Shown here: positions 1-8,215 of the stretch, in pieces | Layout of the letters: each line of letters starts with the position of its first letter | Numbering within the stretch: position 1 is the stretch's first letter | Origin: Candidatus Stahliibacteriota bacterium | GTDB lineage: Bacteria; Hydrothermota; Tepidihabitantia; SM23-42 | NCBI GenBank assembly: GCA_030613445.1 | Contig: JAUWLY010000011.1 | Coordinates: 1-22,907 of the forward strand | Direction: 5' to 3' | DNA: 22,907 nt | Notes under the pieces: model-generated | Database searches by the model: none | What the model was told of the DNA's origin: nothing | What the model saw: the letters and a program-made list of their open reading frames with translations, nothing else | Translations under genes and position numbers: made by a program

Positions 1-31
1 CTTTTCTTATCACCAGAAACGGGCATTTCAT
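1..31 (-). CDS. 5' end of an unidentified gene, truncated by the window edge
   Basis: Only the first ten codons are inside the window (MKCPFLVIRK). The ATG at 31-29 overlaps the TAA stop of the preceding TPR gene as TAATG, and a strong GGGAGGAG ribosome binding site lies inside the last codons of that gene, so translation is probably coupled. Nothing can be said about function from ten residues. The early Cys is compatible with, but does not prove, a metal-binding protein. Confidence 0.6.
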   Translation of the reverse strand, partial: MKCPFLVIRK

Positions 32-3000
32 TAACTCCTCCCTTCAATAAAATATTTTCCTTTTGCCAACCTTCTCTCCTGGGCAAGTCTTTCATAGCCC
101 GAAATCCTTTGTTCCATATCAGCAACACCTGCTTGTCGTAGAACAAACGCTGCTGCCTCATATGAAGCCATGGTTTCATAAATGTCCGCATAAACAGGTG
201 CGGTTTCTTCATCGACTGGCAAATCTCTCATTATCTCAAGTGCATTCATGGGTCGACTGCCCTTGAGCTGCAGCCTTGCCCTCATCAATGTGTGCTGCTT
301 GGCTGAAAACCCATTCTTCGGCACAAAATCAAGCTCTTTTTTAGCCTTTGATAACTTATGCATAAGCAAGTAGAGATTTGCTCGCTCTAGTCGCTCTTCG
401 TCTGTATCACCCTTTATCATTTCAATCTTACCCTTAAAATAATCGCGACGCGTTTTTCTTATCAAACGATATATGCCCTTACGGTTTTTCGTCTTTCCAA
501 GCAGTTTTGTGTAAAGCTCTATTGCCTTATCAGCCGCACCCATTTCGTAGTAAATCTGCCCTTCTCTAAGGATTATTTTTTCATCTTCAGGGAGCATTTC
601 TCGAGCTCGCTTGATGGCTTCAATCGCTCTTTCATACTCTTTTTGATGCACAAATATACGCTGAGCCAACAGATATGCATCGCCAATATTAGCATTTTTC
701 TTCAAGACATCCTTGATTTGATAGGTTATTGCATCTCCGAACCTCGCATCGAGAGTGAAAAGCTCATCAAAAAGCTCAAGAGCTTTGCTGATATCGCCGC
801 TGTTTTTGTAAAGGTTACCAAGATATAATATGATATCGCCGCTTTTTTTCTTATACATCACCAGCTTATCAATGATCTTTGTTATTTCCGCCGGTGCTAT
901 TTCAATGAGTTTACCATAAACTTCAATCGCCTTTTTATGAACTTCTTCAGTTAAAAACACGTGGGCGAGGAAATAATATGAGGGGATATGCTGTGGGTTT
1001 TTGTGGAGAATGCTCGATACAAATTTTTTTGCCCAAGTGTTTTCTCTGTTATCTGCTTCATAGACTTCGCTGACCAGATCCAAGGAGTCTTCGAGATTAT
1101 TGAAGTTGAAAAAAATCTCTGCCAAACCTTTACGTGATTCAACATCATCCGGGTTTTCAGCACATATTTTCTTCATTTCAGAAATTGCTGGTTCGCGATG
1201 AGATTTCTCAACAGCCTGTGCTTTAATATAGTATTTAACCGCCGAACTCTTTAGGTCAGCAAGGTGGTAAACCTTAGCCAATGAGAAATCAAGCAAAGGT
1301 GAAGAAGCTGCTTTCGTCAGTTTTTCATACAATGGTATGACGCGTTTGACTAACACATTATCCAGTTCACAAGATTGCAACAAGTGTTTAATTGCATCAT
1401 CATATTTCTTGAGGACAAGTTCGACACTGCCCATCGCAAACACAATCAGAGGGTTTGCCATGGCTTTTGATGAAAGTACTTTCAGTTCTTCATATACATA
1501 CTCAGCACGAGCGGGGAGGATTCTGACCGTCAGAAGGTATTCTTCAACCGCTTCATCAATTCGCCGGGCTTTGCTCAGCGCCCTGCCTCGCGCAAAATGA
1601 GCCGGCACATTACTCTTGTTTATATGTAGAATCTTATCTAGGTATTTGATCACTTCCCCAGAACAATCTTGTGTACCTTCAAGCGAGAGCATGAGTGGTC
1701 TGACTGCATCGCTTAGATTACCCTTCTCAACAAGTGCCTGCCCTAATTTGAGGTTGAAATACTGAGCATCGCGACCAAAGACTTCGATCGCATGCTTGGA
1801 TTCATCAATAACTCGATCCCAAAGTTTTCGATTGTAAAAGGTATCGATTAATAAAATCCTGATCTCACGATCCTTAGGAAAACTCTTTAGGGCATCATAG
1901 AATTCATCAACGATTTCAAAAAATGCTTTTGGATCAACCATCTGTGCGGTTTTGAATAATTTAGTGGCGATTTCCACTTCGCCTTCTTTCATGAATATCC
2001 TTGCCGCTGCTAAGAGCAGTGGTACTGCCTTGGGTCTTAGTTGAAGAACTTCGATCAGAGCTCGTTTTGTGTTATCTTTCTGCGTCTTGTCCTCAAATAG
2101 TTTCTCAAAAAGTGCAACCGCGACCTCATAATCACCAGTAAATGCCGCCGCCCGCGCCAAAGTAAGCTCACCGAGAAAAGGATCCTCTTTCTTGTACTCT
2201 TTGAAAATAGGTATGATCCGTGGACCCAAGTCTGGCTTCTTGCTGATTATCGTATCAAGAGTAGGTATCAACAATGCAGTTTGTTCCGGGTGTTCATCGA
2301 AAAAGTACTCGAGTAAAGACAAGGCCTCTTTTTCATGACCAAGCATCACCATACTCTTGGCGCGCAAATCTACATAACCCAGGTCATCAGGTTTCTCTTT
2401 AACAATCGCCTCGGTTGATTCAAGGATATACTTGTATTGTTGGCTGTCCATGAGATTCTCAAATATCAGCTGGGCACTTTCGTGATCGCCCTTGTGTGCA
2501 TAACATAAACCCAGCAAATTGAGTGCCCTAAAATTCTCCATGTTCTGATCTAATATCGTATTCAGGTTTATAATATACTCGTCGAGAAGTCCTGGGTCTG
2601 ACTTATAGGCGGTTTCAATAACGCCTACTGCAGCGTCTATATCAGCGTTGGATAGATATGCTGTTACCAAACCATCGATCAATTCGGGGTTGTTTGGTGC
2701 TTTTTGAAAAGTTTCCTGATATTTCTTGAGGATCTGCTCATACCCGCTTTCATCAAGTTCTAATATCTTGTTATATTCAGCTACTGCCAGAGAGATTCTG
2801 TTCGCCTTGACATATGTATCACCGAGTGCGTACAGGATTTTTAAATTCTTGGGGTTGATCCTCTCAAGTTCGCGTAGTCCTTTTATGACATCATCGATCT
2901 TTTTCGTATCTTTCTTCAACATATCTTGAAGAAGCTCAATTGATGCATCAAGGTCACCTCTCTTGATGTATAAATCAGTCAAGAATTGAGCAAAAGATCC

Positions 3001-3759
3001 CTCCAGGTCTTTGGGCGGATTAGCCGCACTGATTATGGCAATCAGCGAATTAATACTATCTGCAAACTTGTCCGCTATTCGCTGTGCAGTATTCAAAGCG
3101 CCGTTGAAATCTTGGGTTGCCATCTGTGCTCTCAGCAGCAACAAAGCAGCACGCCAGTCATTATAATTTTCCCGGGATATTACCTGAATCCACTTCAGTA
3201 CCTTTGGAGCATAGACCTCAACTTCAATCATAGCCTCCATGGCTTCGGTGGCTTGTTCACTTTCGTGTGTAAAGAAACGTATCGAGGAAAGCACAAGCAT
3301 ATTCTCAAAATCCTTCATTGAAATAACATTCTTACCTTCGATATTTTGCTTGAGCTTATCGTAGCGCGTTATTAACAGTTTCAGTTCCCGATCGCTGAGC
3401 TGCCTTAGTGTCTTGCTGATCTCATCGTATCGATGCTGCTCAATATGCAACTGGAGCAGAAAATCACCAGAATCAATAGAGGTATGCTGGTAATACAATT
3501 CAGACATCAGCGCAACAATTTCGTCAACCCGCATTGGAACGAATGACTTTGCCGCACGCAGGGTCTCGACCGCTCGCCCTCTTTCCTCAGATTCAAAATA
3601 TAAGCGGGCGAGCAATAAGTGGAGATCGAATGATTCTTCGTCCTCAGTAAGATTGTGCTCAAGAACCTTAATAGCTGAATCGGCACGTCCATCTTTAATG
3701 TATTCTTTTGCCTTTATAAGAGCCTTCTGTGGATCTCTTGAGCCAAAAATATCAAACAT
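31..3759 (-). CDS. giant tetratricopeptide-repeat (TPR) protein, 1242 aa
   Basis: Almost the whole length is helical repeats of about 34 residues with the TPR pattern of small residues at helix contacts, for example LLARLYFESEERGRAVETL near residue 50, ALGDTYVKANRISLAVAEY near 310 and LGNLYKNSGDISKALELF near 960. There is no signal peptide or membrane segment (it starts MFDIFGSRDP), so it is predicted to be a cytoplasmic scaffold or adaptor rather than an enzyme; no catalytic domain is visible. The ATG at 3759 has only a weak purine-rich site (GGTGAGAG directly before it, AGAGG further up). It lies 130 nt after the cNMP-domain gene on the same strand and its stop overlaps the next gene, so it probably shares an operon with LysM and cNMP partners. 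Specific binding partners cannot be read from sequence. Confidence 0.9.
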   Translation of the reverse strand: MFDIFGSRDPQKALIKAKEYIKDGRADSAIKVLEHNLTEDEESFDLHLLLARLYFESEERGRAVETLRAAKSFVPMRVDEIVALMSELYYQHTSIDSGDFLLQLHIEQHRYDEISKTLRQLSDRELKLLITRYDKLKQNIEGKNVISMKDFENMLVLSSIRFFTHESEQATEAMEAMIEVEVYAPKVLKWIQVISRENYNDWRAALLLLRAQMATQDFNGALNTAQRIADKFADSINSLIAIISAANPPKDLEGSFAQFLTDLYIKRGDLDASIELLQDMLKKDTKKIDDVIKGLRELERINPKNLKILYALGDTYVKANRISLAVAEYNKILELDESGYEQILKKYQETFQKAPNNPELIDGLVTAYLSNADIDAAVGVIETAYKSDPGLLDEYIINLNTILDQNMENFRALNLLGLCYAHKGDHESAQLIFENLMDSQQYKYILESTEAIVKEKPDDLGYVDLRAKSMVMLGHEKEALSLLEYFFDEHPEQTALLIPTLDTIISKKPDLGPRIIPIFKEYKKEDPFLGELTLARAAAFTGDYEVAVALFEKLFEDKTQKDNTKRALIEVLQLRPKAVPLLLAAARIFMKEGEVEIATKLFKTAQMVDPKAFFEIVDEFYDALKSFPKDREIRILLIDTFYNRKLWDRVIDESKHAIEVFGRDAQYFNLKLGQALVEKGNLSDAVRPLMLSLEGTQDCSGEVIKYLDKILHINKSNVPAHFARGRALSKARRIDEAVEEYLLTVRILPARAEYVYEELKVLSSKAMANPLIVFAMGSVELVLKKYDDAIKHLLQSCELDNVLVKRVIPLYEKLTKAASSPLLDFSLAKVYHLADLKSSAVKYYIKAQAVEKSHREPAISEMKKICAENPDDVESRKGLAEIFFNFNNLEDSLDLVSEVYEADNRENTWAKKFVSSILHKNPQHIPSYYFLAHVFLTEEVHKKAIEVYGKLIEIAPAEITKIIDKLVMYKKKSGDIILYLGNLYKNSGDISKALELFDELFTLDARFGDAITYQIKDVLKKNANIGDAYLLAQRIFVHQKEYERAIEAIKRAREMLPEDEKIILREGQIYYEMGAADKAIELYTKLLGKTKNRKGIYRLIRKTRRDYFKGKIEMIKGDTDEERLERANLYLLMHKLSKAKKELDFVPKNGFSAKQHTLMRARLQLKGSRPMNALEIMRDLPVDEETAPVYADIYETMASYEAAAFVLRQAGVADMEQRISGYERLAQERRLAKGKYFIEGRS

Positions 3760-3889
3760 CTCTCACCGTACCTCTTAACTCCTTCGTAAAAAACCAGCGC
3801 CTTAACAACAAATATATAGTTGTGATAAATCTGGAAATATGTTGAACCCTGATACTATTTGATCAGTTTCCAAACCCAGCTTCCATCTT

Positions 3890-4354
3890 TTAGAATGTCT
3901 TGGCTATCGACAAAATGCTCTTGAGCTGCTCATCTGTCTTGCGTAAACGTGCCGATAGTGTTTTTGTAAATACCCATAAGAGTTTATAGGCAATACCAGT
4001 TTCTTGAGCAAGCAGTTTCCGAAAATTGTCTTTCGCAATTAATAATAGAATCGTATCATCGTTCGCAATAGCCGATGCGGAACGCGGAGCATCATCAATC
4101 AAGGCCATCTCGCCAAAGTACTCACCTTCTCGTAGTATTGTCAGAGCTTCCTCGCCTACGCCGGGAACGATTGTCGAGATCCTTACGCTACCAGAGACAA
4201 TGAGATAGAAAGCATCACCCGTGGCACCCTCTTTGAAGATAAACTCATCCTTCTTTACGCGTAATTCTTTGGAGATAGAGATCAGAACGTCCATTTCGCT
4301 AGGCGTAAGCTCCCGGAAAAGGTATACTTGACTTAGTACATCCTTTTCCTTCAC
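3890..4354 (-). CDS. stand-alone cyclic-nucleotide-binding domain protein, 154 aa
   Basis: A single CRP/cNMP-type beta-roll fills the protein. The phosphate-binding cassette is intact: FGEMALID at residues 80-87 followed by APRSASA, with the Arg (about 91) that contacts the cyclic phosphate in this family. GDAFYLIVSGSVRI (47-60) is the usual preceding strand pair. The roughly 40 residues after the roll form helices without a recognisable helix-turn-helix, so this is unlikely to be a CRP/FNR transcription factor; a regulatory subunit acting through protein contact is more likely (inference). The start is GTG at 4354, overlapping the upstream LysM stop as GTGA, with GGAGG 6-10 nt before it, which argues for coupled translation. 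Whether it binds cAMP, cGMP or another ligand cannot be decided. Confidence 0.88.
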   Translation of the reverse strand: MKEKDVLSQVYLFRELTPSEMDVLISISKELRVKKDEFIFKEGATGDAFYLIVSGSVRISTIVPGVGEEALTILREGEYFGEMALIDDAPRSASAIANDDTILLLIAKDNFRKLLAQETGIAYKLLWVFTKTLSARLRKTDEQLKSILSIAKTF

Positions 4355-5346
4355 CTTGCCTCCATAGCTAATCTGATTTTCTCGCCTTTTTTTACAACGG
4401 CGGTCTCTCTTACGTTGAGCAGCAGACCGATAGAAACCTTCTGGAAAACGCTAATAACTTGAATCTTTGCGATATTGAAATCTGGCATAATCTTACCGCC
4501 AATTTCTCGTTCCTGGTAGACATCAAATAAATCACCAACCGCAATACCGGTATTCTCTCCATGATCAATGTAGGTAAAAACGTGCGGTTCGGTGAGGAGA
4601 CCTTCACTCTTAACTTCCACTACATATCCTTCAATCTCGTCTTCAGTAGCTATCAACTCAACACCTGCCGGGGCAAGAATCGGTTCATAAGGGATAAGGT
4701 GATCACCCTTCTTAATAATATCATATGAAGCGATAACTTTAGCTCTTGAACCTTCCTCGCTGATGTCCTCAACAACAGCCTTACCCAAAACGATAACCTC
4801 CTTACCAAGAAACTCACCGGTCTTAGGATGCTTAATTGTTATCCCGGGGCGATAGATGGTTAGAACCTCACCGACATCGATGTCTTCAGCACGGTCAATG
4901 TAGACCTTCTTGTATGTGGTAATCAATTTCTCACCACTCGGTTCAGTACCGACTATCGTAGCCCATAGCGGGATATCTTCCTCGAGGATAAATCCAGCAC
5001 GATGGATAATCTCTTCACTGAATATCCTTCGATCCGGTTCGACAAATGAAATAACCTCTGCTGTCTGTTTGGTTGGTGTGGTTGGTACCATTATTGGTTC
5101 TGTAACATAATCGTACTCGGTTACCTCACCTTCTGGATGAGGTGGTATAACAAAGAGTTGATCAGGATAAATCCAGTGGGGGTCCTCGACTTTAGTCAAA
5201 TTAGCACGCCAAATATAGGGCCAGAGGAATGGATTCTGATAATAAATATCTGCAATATCCCAGAGCGTATCATCTATCTTGACCAGGTGAGTTGTCTCCT
5301 GTGCAAATAAAGAAACAAACACCATAAGGATCAACAATTTCTTCAT
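4351..5346 (-). CDS. secreted LysM-domain protein, 331 aa
   Basis: An N-terminal signal peptide (MKKLLILMVFVSLFA, likely cleaved before QE at 16) is followed by one LysM domain at about residues 19-68 (HLVKIDDTLWDIADIYYQNP ... IYPDQLFVIP), a peptidoglycan-binding module. The remaining ~250 residues are beta-rich, with two similar segments (VDVGEVL-type near 175, VGDLFDVYQ near 270), and I do not recognise an enzyme domain. It should be periplasmic or wall-associated. The ATG at 5346 has a clear AAAAGGAGG site. It lies 60 nt downstream of alr and overlaps the cNMP-domain gene by 4 nt. The alr neighbour (D-Ala supply for peptidoglycan) fits a cell-wall context, but its exact role is unknown. 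Confidence 0.88.
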   Translation of the reverse strand: MKKLLILMVFVSLFAQETTHLVKIDDTLWDIADIYYQNPFLWPYIWRANLTKVEDPHWIYPDQLFVIPPHPEGEVTEYDYVTEPIMVPTTPTKQTAEVISFVEPDRRIFSEEIIHRAGFILEEDIPLWATIVGTEPSGEKLITTYKKVYIDRAEDIDVGEVLTIYRPGITIKHPKTGEFLGKEVIVLGKAVVEDISEEGSRAKVIASYDIIKKGDHLIPYEPILAPAGVELIATEDEIEGYVVEVKSEGLLTEPHVFTYIDHGENTGIAVGDLFDVYQEREIGGKIMPDFNIAKIQVISVFQKVSIGLLLNVRETAVVKKGEKIRLAMEAR

Positions 5347-5406
5347 TTATGCCTCCTTTTAAAAATATTTTCTTTCTGTTGAACAAATAGCAATTCAAAA
5401 ACCCTC

Positions 5407-6585
5407 CTACGCTTTTCCATCATATCGCCATCGACCCAAGAGATTTCTTACGCTTATAAACCGATCATTGTATTTAAAAACACGAGCAACTCTTGGCCCG
5501 ATACCTGATGTTATCTCATAGACAATTGTCTTTGACTTCCTGGCGCATTCTTCAGCAGTAATCTCCTCCTTACCGTCCTTCCCGATCAGTGTCACGACAT
5601 CACCAACAGCAGCATCTTTTATGTGAGTAACATCGACCATTATCAAATCCATACACACGGTACCAATAATCCGCGCCCTTTTCCCTTTTATCAGAACATC
5701 GGCGATATTAGAAAGAACCCTTGGGTAACCATCACCATAGCCAATACTGATCGTAGCGATCTTGCTCCTCTTCTTGGTAACAAACGTATGACCATAGCCC
5801 ACTGGTGTATGTGCCTTCACACTCCGGGTATTCACAATCTTAGATTTCAGCGCCATCACGGGTATAAAACCCTTGCCATATCTGATATCAGGAGATGCTG
5901 CAAGACCGTAAAGTGCAATGCCTGGTCTCACAAGATTGTGGTGGGAGTTACTATACCTGAAAATACCTGATGAATTAGCGAGATGTACAAATGATGGTCT
6001 TATCTTATGTTGAGCCAAATCTCTAACAAGGATATCAAGTTGTCTTATCTGCTTCTTGGTGAATGCGCCATCTCCGTCAGCCAAGGGGAAATGGGAAAAT
6101 AGTCCTTCTATCTTGATGTAGGGTGATCTTTGTATCTTTCTGATTGTCGCCAGAGCAGTATCATAAGGAAGACCTGTTCTTGTCATCCCGGTATCGACTT
6201 CAATATGAACGAGAATAGGTTTTTTCAACCGTCGTACTTTATCATCAAGCAGGTTGAAGAACTTCAGCTCTGATATCGTCGGGATAAGGTCATACTCAAG
6301 AACTTCATCAACTTGGGAATACAGCACCGGACTGAGCACGAGAATGCGCGACGTGATACCACCTTGCCTTAATTCAATACCCTCCTCAACACTGGCTACA
6401 CCAAACATGAAAACACCTTCAGCTTCAAGTATCCGCGCGATTTCAACTGCACCATGACCATAGGCATCTGCCTTGATAGCCGCCATGATTCTGGATCTTT
6501 TTACTCTCCTTTTTATAATCTTGTAATTATTAACCAAGTGGTCAAGAAATATCTCTGCCCAGACCCTTCCTTCCGTGACATTCAT
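5407..6585 (-). CDS. alr: alanine racemase
   Basis: This PLP enzyme interconverts L- and D-alanine for peptidoglycan synthesis in the cytoplasm. With the start at 6585 the protein has 392 residues, normal for the family. The PLP lysine lies in AAIKADAYGHG (Lys38) at the start of the TIM barrel; RPGIALYG (220-227) and the catalytic Tyr of the C-terminal domain in PVGYGHTF (Tyr264) are present, as is GTVCMDLIMVD (308-318). The reading frame stays open upstream to a TTG at 6660, but the MNVTEGRVW start is preferred: it matches family N-termini, and a TTGATT-16-TATATT promoter (6593-6620) lies in the upstream stretch and ends 7 nt before this ATG. No Shine-Dalgarno sequence precedes it, consistent with a leaderless mRNA. 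Confidence 0.95.
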   Translation of the reverse strand: MNVTEGRVWAEIFLDHLVNNYKIIKRRVKRSRIMAAIKADAYGHGAVEIARILEAEGVFMFGVASVEEGIELRQGGITSRILVLSPVLYSQVDEVLEYDLIPTISELKFFNLLDDKVRRLKKPILVHIEVDTGMTRTGLPYDTALATIRKIQRSPYIKIEGLFSHFPLADGDGAFTKKQIRQLDILVRDLAQHKIRPSFVHLANSSGIFRYSNSHHNLVRPGIALYGLAASPDIRYGKGFIPVMALKSKIVNTRSVKAHTPVGYGHTFVTKKRSKIATISIGYGDGYPRVLSNIADVLIKGKRARIIGTVCMDLIMVDVTHIKDAAVGDVVTLIGKDGKEEITAEECARKSKTIVYEITSGIGPRVARVFKYNDRFISVRNLLGRWRYDGKA

Positions 6586-6592
6586 TAAAATA

Positions 6593-6620
6593 AATATATA
6601 CATAATTAAAATAAAATCAA
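6593..6620 (-). promoter_or_regulatory. alr promoter, leaderless type
   Basis: On the minus strand, TTGATT (6620-6615), a 16-bp spacer and TATATT (6598-6593). Seven bases separate the -10 box from the ATG at 6585, so transcription should start on or next to the start codon. This also decides against the longer upstream reading frame. Confidence 0.6.
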
Positions 6621-6675
6621 GAGGAAATTTCACAAAGGCTAAAGATTTGCTTAGAGGCAACGTTTTCTGTGTTTA

Positions 6676-6700
6676 CCGATTCAAAGATTCTATGAATTGG
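6676..6700. repeat. short inverted repeat after purA
   Basis: CCGATTCA (6676-6683) pairs with TGAATTGG (6693-6700) as an 8-bp stem including one G-U pair, with a 9-nt loop. It lies 30-54 nt past the purA stop. On the minus strand it is not followed by a T-run, so it is at best a weak or factor-assisted terminator between purA and alr. Confidence 0.3.
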
Positions 6701-6729
6701 TTTTGATTAGATGGTTTTTGAAGCTTGAT

Positions 6730-7977
6730 CTACAGCTTTATGACGGCATCTCTTTCTGGTCCAATTGATATGTATTTTATCTTTAGACCAGTGTAGTGCT
6801 CAATTAATTTCAAATACTCTTTGGCTTCATCAGGTAAGGCTGCATAATCCCTTATTTTGGAAATGTCTTTCTTGAAACCAGAGATTTCTTCATAGGAAGG
6901 CTCTAATTGATCGGCGATAAATGGATCAAATGCCGGTGCATTTACATAGCCTACGGCTATTTTCAGTTTGTCAAATGAAGACAGAATATCAAATTTCGTC
7001 AGAACAATCTCTTTTACACCGTTCAATCGAGCTGAATACTTGACAATCGAAGCATCAAAAGGTCCACATCGACGCGGTCTGCCTGTTGTCGCACCGTACT
7101 CTTTCCCTATCTCTCGTAGACTTTCACCGAATTCCTCAGTGCTCTCACTCGGAAAGGGTCCAAAACCAACCCTCGTTGTATAAGCTTTGACAACACCAAG
7201 CACCTGTTCAACGCAGAACGGCGGTATACCAAGACCAACGCCCACGCCGCCACTTACAGTATGCGATGAAGTAACACAAGGATAAGTGCCGAAATCAATA
7301 TCTAACAAAGTACCCTGGGCGCCTTCAAAGATAATGTTCTTACCTTTGGTAAGTGCATCATTAAGATATGCGGTGTCATCAATGACCATGGGCTCGAGTT
7401 TTTTCGCATAATCCACGTATTTATCATATATTTCACTATCTGACAAGGGTTCAGCGTGATAGATTTCCATGAGCATCAGATTCTTTCTTGACATATTAGC
7501 GCGCAGCTTATTCTTGAACAGCTCCTGATTAAACAAATCACCAACCCTTAGACCAAGCCGAGCATATTTGTCTTCATACGCTGGTCCTATACCCTTTTTT
7601 GTCGTACCAAGAGCCCGCCCTGTTTCTTCCCGTGCTTTGTCAATAAGGATATGATAAGGCATAATTAGATGACAATATCTTGAGACTTTTATGTATTCCT
7701 CAATATTGGGATTGATTTTTCTCAAATTGGACAGTTCATTGAAGAAAACCACCGGGTCAAACACACAACCTGCGCCAACAATACCGATGACACCTTTATT
7801 CAAAATACCGCAGGGTATTTGATGAAAAATGACTTCCCGACCATCATAGCAGACTGTATGACCCGCATTTGTGCCACCCTGAAACCGGGCGTCGATGTCA
7901 AAATCCTTGGCTAGATAATCAACGATCTTACCTTTACCTTCATCACCCCACTGTAACCCAACTACTGCAAGCTTCAT
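6730..7977 (-). CDS. purA: adenylosuccinate synthetase
   Basis: The enzyme joins IMP and aspartate using GTP to form adenylosuccinate, the first committed step to AMP. The glycine-rich loop GDEGKGK is at 11-17 with the catalytic Asp12, and the catalytic His is at 40 in GGTNAGH. GTTKKGIGPAYEDK, the IMP-binding segment near 125-138, FEGAQGTLLDIDFGTYP near 219-235 and the TTGRPRRCG loop near 300 are all present. At 415 residues it is slightly shorter than the usual ~430. The ATG at 7977 follows GGCGGAG, and a TTGACT-16-TAGAAT promoter lies just upstream. Monocistronic or weakly linked to alr, which has its own promoter. Confidence 0.97.
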   Translation of the reverse strand: MKLAVVGLQWGDEGKGKIVDYLAKDFDIDARFQGGTNAGHTVCYDGREVIFHQIPCGILNKGVIGIVGAGCVFDPVVFFNELSNLRKINPNIEEYIKVSRYCHLIMPYHILIDKAREETGRALGTTKKGIGPAYEDKYARLGLRVGDLFNQELFKNKLRANMSRKNLMLMEIYHAEPLSDSEIYDKYVDYAKKLEPMVIDDTAYLNDALTKGKNIIFEGAQGTLLDIDFGTYPCVTSSHTVSGGVGVGLGIPPFCVEQVLGVVKAYTTRVGFGPFPSESTEEFGESLREIGKEYGATTGRPRRCGPFDASIVKYSARLNGVKEIVLTKFDILSSFDKLKIAVGYVNAPAFDPFIADQLEPSYEEISGFKKDISKIRDYAALPDEAKEYLKLIEHYTGLKIKYISIGPERDAVIKL

Positions 7978-7996
7978 ATCTCATTAACTCCGCCTA

Positions 7997-8024
7997 ATTC
8001 TACACAGGCAACAAGAAAAGTCAA
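7997..8024 (-). promoter_or_regulatory. purA promoter
   Basis: On the minus strand, TTGACT (8024-8019), a 16-bp spacer and TAGAAT (8002-7997). The predicted start gives a leader of roughly 13 nt that includes GGAG. Confidence 0.6.
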
Positions 8025-8055
8025 TACGTTCTCTTGCTGCAAAAGTCTGTCGAGC

Positions 8056-8141
8056 AAACTCAGCATACTAATACACCCTCTCCCTTTATAAGGGAGAATA
8101 AACTCACCATATTAATACACCCTCTCCCTTTATAAGGGAGA
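8056..8141. repeat. two near-identical 42-bp direct repeats with palindromic core
   Basis: Copies at 8056-8097 and 8100-8141 are almost adjacent and differ at only a few positions. Each holds CTCCCTTTATAAGGGAG, a perfect palindrome around TATA apart from its centre; in the second copy it extends to CCCTCTCCC...GGGAGAGGG, followed by GAAAGGGTGAGGG. The pair lies between the divergent purA and SHMT-family promoters. It could be a mobile palindromic element duplicated in place; a role as terminator is possible but no T-run follows directly. Confidence 0.75.
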
Positions 8142-8167
8142 GGGAAAGGGTGAGGGTTTTCCGCCCC

Positions 8168-8195
8168 TTGACATCGAGAATTTAAGGAATACTAT
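8168..8195 (+). promoter_or_regulatory. promoter of the SHMT-family gene
   Basis: TTGACA (8168-8173), 16-bp spacer, TACTAT (8190-8195). The short leader contains a strong AAGGAGG (8204-8210) that sets the GTG start at 8216. Confidence 0.5.
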
Positions 8196-8215
8196 AGGTA
8201 CGCAAGGAGGATCAT

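Noticed and set aside
2986..3321. Plus-strand 111-codon reading frame and similar frames opposite the large TPR gene
   Set aside because: They are antisense to a clear TPR coding sequence, without ribosome sites or recognisable products.
6586..6660. Longer alr start at TTG 6660
   Set aside because: The 25 extra codons overlap a good promoter, lack a ribosome site and do not resemble alanine racemase N-termini.
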